Source: Blastocatellia bacterium
GTDB taxonomy: Bacteria; Acidobacteriota; Blastocatellia; UBA7656
NCBI GenBank assembly: GCA_022615215.1
Contig: JAKEHD010000476.1
Span: forward strand, 1 to 36,468
Direction: 5' to 3'
DNA length: 36,468 nucleotides
Part shown: piece by piece, positions 9,656 through 17,162 of the stretch
Layout: each line of letters begins with the position of its first letter
Numbering within the stretch: position 1 is the first letter of the stretch
Made by a program: the position numbers and the translations under genes
Notes under the pieces: model-generated
What the model saw: the letters and a program-made list of their open reading frames with translations, nothing else
What the model was told of the DNA's origin: nothing
The model's database searches: none

Positions 9656-10399
9656 ATGGCTATCGTAGCAGCGGATTTGAAAGGCTATCTAAGCGCAAGT
9701 ATGCCCGAAAACGACACGGACACTTCGGGGGGCGCAATCGATACGGCAGGCCGTTTCGAGATCACAGACATAGTGGCCACTGACCAGGTCACGGTGATAT
9801 CTGATGGCGCTGACACGCGCACGGTGACGATCACCGGCCGCGACGCAGCGGGCGGAATCGTGAGTGAGGCGCTGGTGCTGAACGGCGCGACGCGAGTAGT
9901 CGGCGCGCAGTTATTCGAGCGAATACTGAAGATCGTACTGAGCGCCGGTGATGGCACTCGCACTGTGACGGTGACGCGCGACGACAGTCCGACGTTCACT
10001 GTGATCGCCACCTTGGGGCCGAACATCACGAAGGCGCGGCGGCTGTTCTACGACTCAGCATCCGAATCGGGCGCGACGACCCGATACGAGAAAGAGTTCT
10101 GGAAGAACGAGCACGGCACCCTACAACTGAACAACGCGACGGTCAAGCTGACTGCCGATCCATCAGCGAAGATCGAGATCGGCGTAGCCACGGCGAAAGA
10201 CGACACCGGCAGCGTGACGAATCGGAAGACCGCGCCGGGCGGAGTAACTTTCGTGGACGACGGTGTAGCTCAGAACGTGCCGACCGGCGCACTGGCGGCG
10301 GGCGAGACTATCGGCGTATGGGTCAAGATGGTTTTGGCCGGAAGCGCAGCCCCGGTCAAGAGCACGTTCACGACCGAGCTCGCGGGCACGAGCGTGTAA
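9656..10399 (+). CDS. Putative virion structural protein, beta-rich
   Basis: A 247-residue Thr/Val/Gly-rich protein with strong beta-strand alternation (VTVISDGADTRTVTITGRD, DGTRTVTVTRDDSPTFTVI). This is typical of phage decoration, fibre or baseplate proteins with immunoglobulin-like folds. A GGAGAGTGTT site precedes the ATG. It follows the repeat-fibre gene by 9 bases and is probably part of the same late operon. No specific family was recognised. Confidence 0.55.
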   Translation: MAIVAADLKGYLSASMPENDTDTSGGAIDTAGRFEITDIVATDQVTVISDGADTRTVTITGRDAAGGIVSEALVLNGATRVVGAQLFERILKIVLSAGDGTRTVTVTRDDSPTFTVIATLGPNITKARRLFYDSASESGATTRYEKEFWKNEHGTLQLNNATVKLTADPSAKIEIGVATAKDDTGSVTNRKTAPGGVTFVDDGVAQNVPTGALAAGETIGVWVKMVLAGSAAPVKSTFTTELAGTSV

Positions 10400-10437
10400 T
10401 CGGCTCGCGCTGACTCCATTATTAAAGGAGAGACGTT

Positions 10438-10620
10438 ATGGAAGAGATTACGTACACCTGTCGAGGGCCGCGCGTGTCAGAGGATAGCGCAGAGCGCGCA
10501 GGCTGCGGTTTGGATATTACAGAGTTGGTGCAAGCTGTCGAGGTGGATGGCGAGACTCATGAGATAGAGTGTCCTCGCTGCGGCAACGTGGCAACGGTGA
10601 CGCGCACGCCTGAGGACTGA
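10438..10620 (+). CDS. Small zinc-ribbon protein
   Basis: A 60-residue acidic protein with cysteines at YTCRG, AGCGL and ECPRCG, which can form a zinc ribbon (a CxxC pair plus two further Cys). AAAGGAGAG lies 7 bases before the ATG, and the stop codon is followed after one base by the next gene. Small zinc ribbons are common in phage genomes, sometimes as adaptor or regulatory proteins. No specific role can be assigned. Confidence 0.6.
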   Translation: MEEITYTCRGPRVSEDSAERAGCGLDITELVQAVEVDGETHEIECPRCGNVATVTRTPED

Positions 10621-10621
10621 T

Positions 10622-10930
10622 ATGCACATGGATTTGGTTGCAGGTGACAGCGGCACAACGCTCGTCGTTACCTGCAAGGACAAGGATTCGAAAGCGGCCA
10701 TTAATCTGAACGGGAAGAACGTAAAGGTGAAATGGCGCGCGAACGGCGGCGCTCTTCAGACGAAGACCATGACCGTCACGGACGCAGCGGGCGGAGTGGC
10801 GGAGTATCTCTTTTTGACCGGCGAACTAATCAAAGGGATACTCAAAGGCGAGGTGGAGATCACAGATTCCTCGGGTCTTGTGATCACACAAGTCGAGCCG
10901 TTTTCGCTTTCGATTAGAAGTAAGATTTAA
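10622..10930 (+). CDS. Baseplate-upper-protein (BppU_N)-like domain protein
   Basis: A 102-residue beta-rich protein. The pattern LVAGDSGTTLVVTCKD, INLNGKNVKVKWRANGG, AEYLFLTGE and GEVEITDSSG resembles the N-terminal immunoglobulin-like domain found in baseplate upper proteins and many phage tail accessory proteins (BppU_N/DUF2479 type). Such domains attach receptor-binding components. It is the last gene of the tail module and is followed by a palindromic hairpin and a gap of about 117 bases. Confidence 0.5.
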   Translation: MHMDLVAGDSGTTLVVTCKDKDSKAAINLNGKNVKVKWRANGGALQTKTMTVTDAAGGVAEYLFLTGELIKGILKGEVEITDSSGLVITQVEPFSLSIRSKI

Positions 10931-10952
10931 TGCCTCGTTAGAAGGCAATAGA

Positions 10953-10975
10953 CCATCGGCAACGGTTGCCGATGG
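10953..10975 (+). terminator. Hairpin after the tail module, possible weak terminator
   Basis: The arms CCATCGGCAAC and GTTGCCGATGG are perfect inverted repeats around one G. The sequence after the stem is CGGGTTTCC with only three T, so intrinsic termination would be weak. Its place between the tail and lysis modules suggests termination or transcript processing. Confidence 0.4.
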
Positions 10976-11047
10976 CGGGTTTCCAGTTTACAGGCCGCTA
11001 TCTCTTACTCCCCTACTCCCCAGGTAAGGAAGGACGCCGAATTTATC

Positions 11048-11488
11048 ATGGCAGCAATCATAGAGCGGCAAGAATTCGCTTTCCCCGTTGAGGACGAATC
11101 CATGCCTGAAGAAACTGTGTTACGTGAAATACTTGAGACGATGCGGCGCAACGCAGACGATGAAAAGCGGTTGCGCGAAGCCCTCGTTCACAGGCTGACC
11201 AATGGTGGCGCGTCGGCAAAAGCACAAGCATGGGCACCTGTGTTTCTAAGCTTCGCCGTGTTTGTTTTTGCCGGGGTGAGTTGGTTCCCTCGAACGGAAG
11301 GTTCATTGAGTCAGGCCACATCGCGCATAGAGCGACTTGAGAGAGACCTTGCGACTGAGACAGAAGAGCGCAAGACTTTGGGAACGTGGCAGCAAAAGCT
11401 CATTAATAATCTTTCGGCTCAGGGTATAAGTGTCGATCCCGTGACAGCCGAGATAACCGTTTACCGACAACCGAGAAAAGGAAGGTGA
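11048..11488 (+). CDS. Membrane protein with coiled coil (holin-associated candidate)
   Basis: A 146-residue protein with a charged helical N-terminus, one transmembrane segment (about residues 60-80, AWAPVFLSFAVFVFAGVSWF) and a coiled coil after it (ATSRIERLERDLATETEERK). A GGAAGG site lies about 15 bases upstream of the ATG. One membrane span plus a coiled coil near an endolysin recalls XhlA- or spanin-like lysis accessories. The exact role is unproven. Confidence 0.55.
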   Translation: MAAIIERQEFAFPVEDESMPEETVLREILETMRRNADDEKRLREALVHRLTNGGASAKAQAWAPVFLSFAVFVFAGVSWFPRTEGSLSQATSRIERLERDLATETEERKTLGTWQQKLINNLSAQGISVDPVTAEITVYRQPRKGR

Positions 11489-11493
11489 TACAC

Positions 11494-11742
11494 ATGCCAG
11501 GTGTCCGAGATAAAATCATAATAGACGGCAGGCGGCTCGTGGCCGAACTTCAAATCGCTGATGAATTGACCGCCGAAGCTCTCAAGCTTGCAGGCGGCGA
11601 ATCGCAATTGCTTGCTGATAGCGATTACCAACAAGCCGAAGCCGATTTTGCGGCTTTCTGTACTGCGTTTTATTCGGCCCTTCAGGAGTGGAATGACGAC
11701 TTGAAGGCAACGATTGAAAGCAAAATCAGCCAGCAGGATTGA
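11494..11742 (+). CDS. Small hypothetical protein
   Basis: An 82-residue, mostly helical acidic protein with no recognised domain. The ATG at 11494 is preferred over an in-frame GTG at 11485, because AAAAGGAAGG ends 8 bases before the ATG and overlaps the GTG. It follows the previous gene by 5 bases and so belongs to the same operon. Confidence 0.5.
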   Translation: MPGVRDKIIIDGRRLVAELQIADELTAEALKLAGGESQLLADSDYQQAEADFAAFCTAFYSALQEWNDDLKATIESKISQQD

Positions 11743-11781
11743 GCGCGCGGGCAAGCGATTCGTGGCGAGGGTGGAGATTTA

Positions 11782-12069
11782 ATGCTCACAATAATCTGGC
11801 ATTACGACGTTTTGCGCGAGCGTGAAGAGGAGTTCCTGAAGGCTTATGGCCCTGACGGTTCCTGGCGGAGCTACTTCAATACCTGCGAGGGGTATCAGGA
11901 TAGCGAGATATTCCGGTCGCTTGAAGAGCCGCACAAATACGCCGTCTTTGATTATTGGGACGGTCCTGAAGAATACGAGATAGCGGTCAAGGCGGAGGCG
12001 TATAAGGAGCTATCAAAAGCGCCGCCCTTATACGAGCGCGAGCAGATGATAGCGAGAGTCACAGAATGA
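11782..12069 (+). CDS. Antibiotic-biosynthesis-monooxygenase-like (ABM) domain protein
   Basis: A 95-residue protein resembling the dimeric alpha-beta barrel ABM superfamily. It has a first strand (TIIWHYDV), a helix with the typical EEFLKAYGPDGSW element, FNTCEGYQDSEIFRS, then YAVFDYWDGPEEYE. The length matches one complete ABM domain. Relatives act as cofactor-free monooxygenases, haem-degrading proteins or small-molecule binders. It is out of place between membrane-protein genes of a lysis module, so it may be a cargo gene. No substrate can be inferred. Confidence 0.65.
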   Translation: MLTIIWHYDVLREREEEFLKAYGPDGSWRSYFNTCEGYQDSEIFRSLEEPHKYAVFDYWDGPEEYEIAVKAEAYKELSKAPPLYEREQMIARVTE

Positions 12070-12257
12070 CAGAAGATTTCACAATCGAGCAGGTGACGGT
12101 CAATGATGTCGACTGGTGCTACATCAGGAAAGACAACGTGATCGTCGCGGAGTTTAACCGTCAGGGCGACTACGTTATTGCACGCTTTGCGAGCGACCGC
12201 AACGAGCTTGCAGTTTGGCAACTGATAGAACGATGGCTAACTGACAATATGCCGTGA
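12066..12257 (+). CDS. Small hypothetical protein
   Basis: A 63-residue protein whose ATG overlaps the ABM stop codon (ATGA), so it is translationally coupled to it. The sequence looks like a short alpha-beta fold (VDWCYIRKDNVIVAEFNRQG, then a helix ending WQLIERWLTDNMP). The family was not recognised. Coupling suggests that it works with the ABM-like protein or is simply carried with it. Confidence 0.5.
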   Translation: MTEDFTIEQVTVNDVDWCYIRKDNVIVAEFNRQGDYVIARFASDRNELAVWQLIERWLTDNMP

Positions 12258-12268
12258 AAGGAAATATC

Positions 12269-12553
12269 ATGACTGAAGAAACGATTCAAGAAACTATCAC
12301 GATATGGCTCGACGCGCCCACGATTGACGGGCTACGCGCGGCCCTGCCGGAGGGCTTGACGGAGAGCGCGAAGCCGGGCGATGTGATTCCGGTCGCGCTT
12401 GAACGCGAACACGCGCAGACGGCGATGTGGGCGTTGGAGTTGAAACTGAGATACAACGAAGAGGAAGCGTCGGAGCCGCAGGCGAAACCTAAGAGACCGG
12501 ACGCGGCAGAGCAGGCGCTCAGGCGTCAGAAGGGCGAAGTTCTGCCTCGATAA
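12269..12553 (+). CDS. Small hypothetical protein
   Basis: A 94-residue protein with a mixed N-terminal part (TITIWLDAPTIDGLRAALPE) and a charged, helical C-terminus (AEQALRRQKGEVLPR). The ATG at 12269 is chosen over an in-frame GTG at 12254, because GAAAGGAAA lies just before it at the right spacing. No family was recognised. Confidence 0.5.
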   Translation: MTEETIQETITIWLDAPTIDGLRAALPEGLTESAKPGDVIPVALEREHAQTAMWALELKLRYNEEEASEPQAKPKRPDAAEQALRRQKGEVLPR

Positions 12554-12556
12554 GCG

Positions 12557-12943
12557 ATGATGATTATTCTGCAAGATTTAACCGGGTGGGAACGCATCCT
12601 TGAGCGATGGGGGTTGCCGGTTGCAATCCTCATCGTTTTCACGCTAGGCATAATCGCTGTCGTAAGAAAATTGTGGCCGTTATTCTCTGACTATTTGACT
12701 GGTCTGAGGAAAGAAGCGGAAGAGGCACATGCGTTGTCGAAAGCCGTCATCAGAGAATCCGCGCAGAAAGCGGAAGAGCGGGCAAAAGAGACGGAACGGG
12801 AATTGAAGGAGCAAATGAAAGCCTCGCATGAACGGTTTTTAACATCCTTATCTGATACTGAGAAACGGCATGAGGATGGATTGAGAAGTCTTGCCGAAAC
12901 GCACCTTCGAGCAATCAGAGAATTGGCAGATAAAATAAAATGA
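12557..12943 (+). CDS. Single-span membrane protein with long coiled coil
   Basis: A 128-residue protein with one transmembrane helix at about residues 18-38 (LPVAILIVFTLGIIAVVRKL) followed by about 80 residues of Glu/Lys/Ala-rich coiled coil with conserved heptad character. This architecture is seen in phage lysis accessory proteins (spanin- or holin-associated) that sit in the inner membrane and project a helix. Its stop codon overlaps the start of the next membrane protein, supporting a joint role. Confidence 0.5.
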   Translation: MMIILQDLTGWERILERWGLPVAILIVFTLGIIAVVRKLWPLFSDYLTGLRKEAEEAHALSKAVIRESAQKAEERAKETERELKEQMKASHERFLTSLSDTEKRHEDGLRSLAETHLRAIRELADKIK

Positions 12944-13293
12944 GACAAGTCCTTGTTCTCCTCATCATCTTATACTATTTCGGTCTCGCTGGTAGCGTCA
13001 TGCTGCCTACGCTGGCGGTATGGCGAATCGTTAAGCTCAACACGCTGGATAAATACATCTGGTGTCAGATGGCGGTTCTTGTGGGCATAGCGATAAACAA
13101 TATGTTGACTATATGGGCATCGATAGATGTGCCGAGGGTCACTGACCCGTCTGCGGCGTTTTTAATCAAGCGCGTCACAGGGCAGCTTATTCAAAATACG
13201 GCGCTTGGCATCTACTGCCTTTATTTACTCGGTTTGCTTTGGAACAAGAAACAACAGCCGGGGCTGAACGGAGAGAACCATGACAGACCTTGA
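12940..13293 (+). CDS. Multi-span membrane protein, holin candidate
   Basis: A 117-residue protein with three likely transmembrane segments at about residues 4-27, 43-60 and 85-103, and a short polar C-terminus. Size and topology match a class I holin, which makes membrane lesions at the end of infection. The ATG overlaps the upstream stop codon (ATGA), and the 3' end overlaps the endolysin gene by 14 bases. Holin families vary widely, so the call rests on topology and adjacency to the endolysin. Confidence 0.55.
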   Translation: MRQVLVLLIILYYFGLAGSVMLPTLAVWRIVKLNTLDKYIWCQMAVLVGIAINNMLTIWASIDVPRVTDPSAAFLIKRVTGQLIQNTALGIYCLYLLGLLWNKKQQPGLNGENHDRP

Positions 13294-13756
13294 TAATCCG
13301 ACTTTCACTTTTTCTCAACGGTCACTCGCGGAGCTCCGGGGCGTTCACCCTGACCTCGTAGCCGTTGTCAATCGCGCATTGGAGTTGAGCGAAATCGACT
13401 TCGCTGTCCATGATGGAATAAGGACCGAAGCCGAGCAGGGAGAGCTCGTCCGCAGGGGCGCGTCTCGAACAATGAAGAGTGACCACCTAACCGGACATGC
13501 TGTTGACCTCGTGCCGGTCATAAATGGCAAGCTCAGGTGGGAATGGCAGCCGATTTATCTGATAGCAGAAGCAATGAGAACGGCCGCGCGCGAGCTAGGC
13601 GTCAGGCTTGAATGGGGCGGACATTGGGGCGAAGAATTGACGGCGACGGATGACATACCTGCACTATTCGTGAGGCGGTATGTTGAGAAGCGAAGGGCGA
13701 TGGGACGAAGCGCGTTCATCGACGGCCCGCATTTTTGCTATAAAGGGAAGCTCTGA
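13280..13756 (+). CDS. Endolysin, M15 family D,D/L,D-peptidase
   Basis: A 158-residue M15 (VanY / L-alanyl-D-glutamate peptidase type) metallopeptidase that cuts peptidoglycan stem peptides. The motif SDHLTGHAVD gives the zinc ligands His69 and Asp76, and DGPHF near the C-terminus supplies the third ligand His151. WGGHW (112-116) matches the WGG[D/H]W block. About 30 residues lie between WGGHW and DGPHF, more than in compact M15C phage enzymes, so the active-site loop is expanded. There is no signal peptide, so a holin is required for export. It overlaps the holin candidate and is followed by another small membrane protein. Confidence 0.85.
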   Translation: MTDLDNPTFTFSQRSLAELRGVHPDLVAVVNRALELSEIDFAVHDGIRTEAEQGELVRRGASRTMKSDHLTGHAVDLVPVINGKLRWEWQPIYLIAEAMRTAARELGVRLEWGGHWGEELTATDDIPALFVRRYVEKRRAMGRSAFIDGPHFCYKGKL

Positions 13757-13757
13757 C

Positions 13758-14045
13758 ATGGAAACCAAACAGCCTGTATTGATCGCGGCGGGAATCGGGG
13801 CAGGCGGCGGCGGCGTTCTTCAGATTCTACTGTTTCAGTTTTTCGCAGAGTTGGGATTGCGTCCGGGATTGGCGAACGCTACGGCGGCGCTCATCGCATT
13901 CGTCGTGCCGGTCATCGCCGGGTGGATTGCCCGTCGGCGCGTCGTCACAGTAGAAAAGGCGAACAGGCAGATCTCGGCAGCGTTCGAGACGCATCCTAGT
14001 AGCCCGTCTGAGCTATTGGAAGACCTGAAACTAAAGAAGGGTTGA
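13758..14045 (+). CDS. Two-span membrane protein, holin candidate
   Basis: A 95-residue protein with two predicted transmembrane helices (about residues 8-30 and 38-56, the second as LIAFVVPVIAGWIA) and a basic segment after them (RRRVVTVEKANRQ). This two-span layout is typical of class II holins. The ATG at 13758 is one base after the endolysin stop and is preceded by AAAGGGAAG at good spacing; an earlier in-frame start inside the endolysin gene has no such site. Holin and antiholin roles cannot be told apart by sequence here. Confidence 0.55.
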   Translation: METKQPVLIAAGIGAGGGGVLQILLFQFFAELGLRPGLANATAALIAFVVPVIAGWIARRRVVTVEKANRQISAAFETHPSSPSELLEDLKLKKG

Positions 14046-14046
14046 C

Positions 14047-14220
14047 ATGAAAGAGAATCCCATACAAGCGAAAATGTTTTTCCTGGAAGCCCATACGCGG
14101 CTGACGAACGAGGAATTTGAAGAGCGTGTTCGTGCGGCCATACTTGCCGATTCCGTCCGTGACGGAGCGATTGAAGTCAGGCAAACATACGTGTTTACCT
14201 GTCAGCCGCCGAAAGACTAA
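14047..14220 (+). CDS. Small hypothetical protein (57 aa)
   Basis: A 57-residue helical protein (FFLEAHTRLTNEEFEERVRA) that starts one base after the stop of the two-span membrane protein. Its stop overlaps the next start (TAATG). The dense packing on both sides supports its being a gene despite its size. No family was recognised. Confidence 0.5.
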   Translation: MKENPIQAKMFFLEAHTRLTNEEFEERVRAAILADSVRDGAIEVRQTYVFTCQPPKD

Positions 14221-14963
14221 TGATGGACGCAAAGATCAAAAACATCGCCATCGCCGTTCTGTGTGTTGTACTCACGATCTGCGTGATCGTCGTGGCCGCT
14301 CGCGTAGGGCGCACCCTTACGGGCATAGAAGCGACGACGGTCGAGGTTAGAAAATCTGCCGAGATCGCGCGCGCTTATGTTGAATTTCAGAACGAACGGC
14401 TCAGAGACCCGCGCAATCAAAAGGCTCTTGAGGCCGGTTGGCAGGCCCCTGCGATTCTCAACGGTACGCTCAGGCTTATCAATACGCAGACGATTCCGCG
14501 CGTGCATCGCAACCTGGAAGGGCTTGAAGAGACTCAGGTCGATCTAAGGCGCGCAGTTTCGGCAATCGATCAACTTGTTCACAATACCGATATCGCAATC
14601 AATAAAGAATTGCTCCCTGAGATCACAGCGACCGCACGCGCTCTCAACGCCACAGTCGAGAGCGTAGATAAAGCGATTCGCGTCGTGACCGAAAAGAGCA
14701 GCCTGACACTCGATGAAATACATGCCTTGATGAGCGATCCGGCGTGGCTCGGCACGCTCAAGAACGTCGAGCAGTCGAGCGCCGCTCTTGCCAAGACGAG
14801 CGAGTCGGTATCAGTGATCGCCGCCAACACTGCGAAGGCATCGGGCGAGCTTCCTTCGATTGCGGCAAACCTTGAGCGGATTTCCACCACCACGAGCCGT
14901 TACACCAAAATCTCATTGCTCGCGAGCATAGTAGCCACGCTTGTACGGGCATTTATTCGATGA
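14220..14963 (+). CDS. Membrane-anchored helical protein
   Basis: A 247-residue protein with one N-terminal transmembrane helix (about residues 6-27, NIAIAVLCVVLTICVIVVAA) and then almost only helical, low-complexity coiled-coil sequence with repeated Ser/Ala/Thr-rich heptads (SSAALAKTSESVSVIAANTA). A second short hydrophobic stretch lies at the C-terminus (LLASIVATLVRAFIR). The pattern resembles the helical stalk of chemoreceptors or of MCE-like proteins, though no signalling domain is present. Position after the lysis genes suggests a membrane or envelope function. Confidence 0.5.
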   Translation: MMDAKIKNIAIAVLCVVLTICVIVVAARVGRTLTGIEATTVEVRKSAEIARAYVEFQNERLRDPRNQKALEAGWQAPAILNGTLRLINTQTIPRVHRNLEGLEETQVDLRRAVSAIDQLVHNTDIAINKELLPEITATARALNATVESVDKAIRVVTEKSSLTLDEIHALMSDPAWLGTLKNVEQSSAALAKTSESVSVIAANTAKASGELPSIAANLERISTTTSRYTKISLLASIVATLVRAFIR

Positions 14964-14974
14964 AAGGAAAACCC

Positions 14975-15526
14975 ATGAAACGCACATCCATCGCAATTAT
15001 GATCTGCCTGCTGTTTGCCCTGACCGCCGCGCCCAAATGCGGCAAGAAGGTCGAGTCGCAGCCGGGCAAACCGGAACCAACGATCGAAGAGAAGCGAGCC
15101 GCCATGCGCATCGAGCTTGGAAAACTGGCACGGCAATTCCGCGCAGGCGCAGCAGCCGCCGCGCAGATAGGATCGCTCGCAAAGGCATTATCGACAGGCG
15201 GGAAGCCGATCCTGAAGCCCGAAAAGGCCAATAAGATTATCGAGTATGCCGACAAAGGGCAGAGCCTCGCGGTCAAGATCGCAGACCGGCTTGAGCATTA
15301 TGCGGACATTCCTCCGTCGGAGAGGGTCAGCATCAGCAGCCTGTTGACTGATTTGAAAGATACCATCACCGAAGCGCAGCGCGAGGGTCTGCTGAAGGAG
15401 ACCGACCCGCAGCGCGTAGAGATCATCAGGGCGATATTTGCAGGCGCGACGATCGTACTGCCATTCATCGAAGCAAGATTCGGCGAACTCGATGCAGAGC
15501 TTGCCGCGCTCTGGCCCGCGAAGTGA
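14975..15526 (+). CDS. Secreted or lipoprotein-like helical protein
   Basis: A 183-residue protein with an N-terminal signal sequence (MKRTSIAIMICLLFALTAAP) followed by a single cysteine (Cys22 counting from this ATG), which could be a degenerate lipobox. The mature part is helical. The ATG at 14975 is preferred over one at 14960, because GAAAGGAAAA lies between them at the right distance. An outer-membrane-lipoprotein role such as an o-spanin is possible but the protein is longer than usual. It ends the lysis operon. Confidence 0.5.
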   Translation: MKRTSIAIMICLLFALTAAPKCGKKVESQPGKPEPTIEEKRAAMRIELGKLARQFRAGAAAAAQIGSLAKALSTGGKPILKPEKANKIIEYADKGQSLAVKIADRLEHYADIPPSERVSISSLLTDLKDTITEAQREGLLKETDPQRVEIIRAIFAGATIVLPFIEARFGELDAELAALWPAK

Positions 15527-15650
15527 CGAATTGCGCACTCTATCACATGCCCGGTAATCGCGCGGATTCGACTTCTGAGCGTTTCCACCCTCTACACCTC
15601 GGCCCGGACGGGGATCGCCCCTGACAGGCCGCCTGGGGCTTCACGGCTGG

Positions 15651-15866
15651 CTATGATTTCGCATTGCTCTTAATTTTTCGCTCAACCTCGCGCAGGGCCA
15701 ACCCCAAATAAGGCGCAGGCGATTGCTCCCCCCGCTCCCACCTGCTCACAGTCTGCCGTCCGCCCCGTGCGGGTTCGGGCAGACCGAGCAAAGCGGCGAG
15801 GTCGGCTTGGCTCAGGGAGAGTCTATTCCTGAAAGATTTGATTTCAATCGACAATGGTGTCATCAT
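15651..15866 (-). CDS. XRE/Cro-type helix-turn-helix regulator
   Basis: A 71-residue DNA-binding protein. The helix-turn-helix reads SLSQADLAALLGLPEPARGG then RQTVSRWERGEQSPAPYLGL, the hallmark of Cro/C1-type XRE domains, with a few extra residues (EPARGGR) in the turn. There is no additional domain. It is the last gene of the minus-strand cluster and lies directly after a hairpin (15889-15929). It is a candidate repressor for the palindromic operators upstream in the same cluster. Confidence 0.8.
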   Translation of the reverse strand: MMTPLSIEIKSFRNRLSLSQADLAALLGLPEPARGGRQTVSRWERGEQSPAPYLGLALREVERKIKSNAKS

Positions 15867-15888
15867 GGTTTTGCCTTTTCAAAGTTTC

Positions 15889-15929
15889 GGCCCGGTCAAG
15901 ATTCGCGGTCTTGCCGGGCCTTGATTTTT
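15889..15929 (+). terminator. Intrinsic-terminator-like hairpin (plus orientation)
   Basis: GGCCCGGTCAAGA pairs with TCTTGCCGGGCC (one bulged base) over a loop TTCGCGG, followed on the plus strand by TTGATTTTT. This would stop leftover plus-strand late transcription before it runs through the minus-strand cluster. Read on the minus strand, the hairpin lies between two genes and lacks a T-tract, so there it could only attenuate expression of the XRE gene. Confidence 0.55.
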
Positions 15930-16203
15930 AGTAGGCAGCGTGGTCGTCAAGTTTCACACCTGCCGCTCTTGCACTGCTCAAAACAGTTTCGAGCGCAGTC
16001 CAGAACGAGTCGTTGTCGTCGTCGTCGTACTCGGCTGTTTCTATCCCTTCTACAGTGACGAGGTTATCACCCCAAGGGGTGAATGAAATTTTTGTGGCTT
16101 CTCCCCCTTCACCGTCCAGGTCGTAGTATTCCAACTCGCCGTTTGGACCAGACCCTTCCAGCAAGAGGCTGCCATTTTCGGTTTTGATTAAAGTAAGTGT
16201 CAT
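15928..16203 (-). CDS. Small acidic hypothetical protein
   Basis: A 91-residue, strongly acidic protein of probable beta-alpha fold (LTLIKTENGSLLLEGSGPNG, then EYDDDDNDSFWTALETVL). Its net charge would suit a DNA mimic or inhibitor, but nothing further supports this. AAAAGGAGATTGGAAA precedes the ATG, and a sigma70 promoter is located at 16241-16269. The family was not recognised. Confidence 0.55.
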   Translation of the reverse strand: MTLTLIKTENGSLLLEGSGPNGELEYYDLDGEGGEATKISFTPWGDNLVTVEGIETAEYDDDDNDSFWTALETVLSSARAAGVKLDDHAAY

Positions 16204-16240
16204 TTTCCAATCTCCTTTTCAAAGTTTTTCTGTCTATAAG

Positions 16241-16269
16241 ATTGTAAGCTATTTGCTTACTAAAATCAA
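16241..16269 (-). promoter_or_regulatory. Sigma70-type promoter for the acidic gene and XRE regulator
   Basis: On the minus strand TTGATT is followed after 17 bases by TACAAT. The spacer carries an inverted repeat, GTAAGC-AAATA-GCTTAC, a likely operator. It shares the core GTAAGCTA with the operator at 19527-19545. Confidence 0.55.
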
Positions 16270-16296
16270 GCCTAAAATCCATCTGAGGGCGAAATA

Positions 16297-17037
16297 ATGC
16301 AGAATAATTCGGACCTACTCAAACCCTGGCTCACTCCACCATCTGAGCTAATCTCCCTCTACCCCGGCCCGCCTGACCTGCACGCACAGGGCTACAGCCT
16401 ACAGACCGCGCGATTCGCGGCATGGTGCTCGTGGTTGGTTTATCAAGAATCCTTCGATAATATCCGTCTCATTATTGAAGCGTGCGGCCTGCGTCTTGCG
16501 GGAGAATGGCGGCAAGAGAACAGTGAGGGCATGCTGGTGATGCCCGAAGATGAAAGCTGGCTATCGTTCGCCTTCGCTGGATCCTATGATTTGATGGACT
16601 GGATAAATAACATTCAAGCCCTCCCTAAATTCTTTCCGGGCGGCATCGCTATTCATTCCGGCTTCCATAGTCAGTGGGAGCGGCTGGAGGCTTCAGTGAT
16701 GCAGGCAACGGAAGCCTTTCCTGATGCGGCGATATTCATCTCAGGGCATTCTTTAGGCGCAGCTACCGCCACGATTGCAGCCGCGTATTTGCCGAGAGCG
16801 AATCTATATACGTTCGCTGGTCCGAGCGTCGGTAATAGGCGATTCGCGGAAAAGGTAGAAAGTAACGCATCTATCTATCGCCATGTTCACGGGCGGGATG
16901 TAGTGCCTCACCTGTTGCCGATGTATCGGCATGTTGGTGAGTTGGTGGAGTTGGACGGGCAGGGATATGACGCGATTAGCGCGCATGGGATGAGGGGATA
17001 TTTCGAAGCGTTGACAGGGGATGACGGCGGGAAGTAG
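16297..17037 (+). CDS. Class 3 lipase / esterase
   Basis: A 246-residue alpha/beta-hydrolase of the Lipase_3 family. The nucleophile elbow is GHSLG (Ser152), the acid is Asp201 in GRDVVPHLLP, and the His is probably His230 in SAHGM. The oxyanion-side motif IHSGFHSQW (119-127) and YTFAGPSVGN (171-180) are also typical. There is no signal peptide, so it would act in the cytoplasm or be released at lysis. It is the only plus-strand gene inside the minus-strand cluster and has its own strong terminator, which marks it as an independently expressed cargo gene. Relatives hydrolyse triacylglycerols or phospholipids; the substrate is unknown here. Confidence 0.8.
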   Translation: MQNNSDLLKPWLTPPSELISLYPGPPDLHAQGYSLQTARFAAWCSWLVYQESFDNIRLIIEACGLRLAGEWRQENSEGMLVMPEDESWLSFAFAGSYDLMDWINNIQALPKFFPGGIAIHSGFHSQWERLEASVMQATEAFPDAAIFISGHSLGAATATIAAAYLPRANLYTFAGPSVGNRRFAEKVESNASIYRHVHGRDVVPHLLPMYRHVGELVELDGQGYDAISAHGMRGYFEALTGDDGGK

Positions 17038-17066
17038 AGTAGCCAGGATTGACGGTCGAGAAAAAG

Positions 17067-17107
17067 AAAGGCCGGGGGTCAAGGTGATTCCCCGGCCTTT
17101 TGCTTTT
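17067..17107. terminator. Bidirectional intrinsic terminator
   Basis: AAAGGCCGGGG pairs with CCCCGGCCTTT across a loop of about 12 bases. A T-rich tail follows on the plus strand (TTTTGCTTTT) and on the minus strand (TTTCTTTTT). It separates the plus-strand lipase from the convergent minus-strand gene at 17163-17687. Confidence 0.85.
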
Positions 17108-17162
17108 AGATTTGCGCTACCGAAGATTCCATGGGGCCGCCGACGTGACGGCCCTGGTGCGA

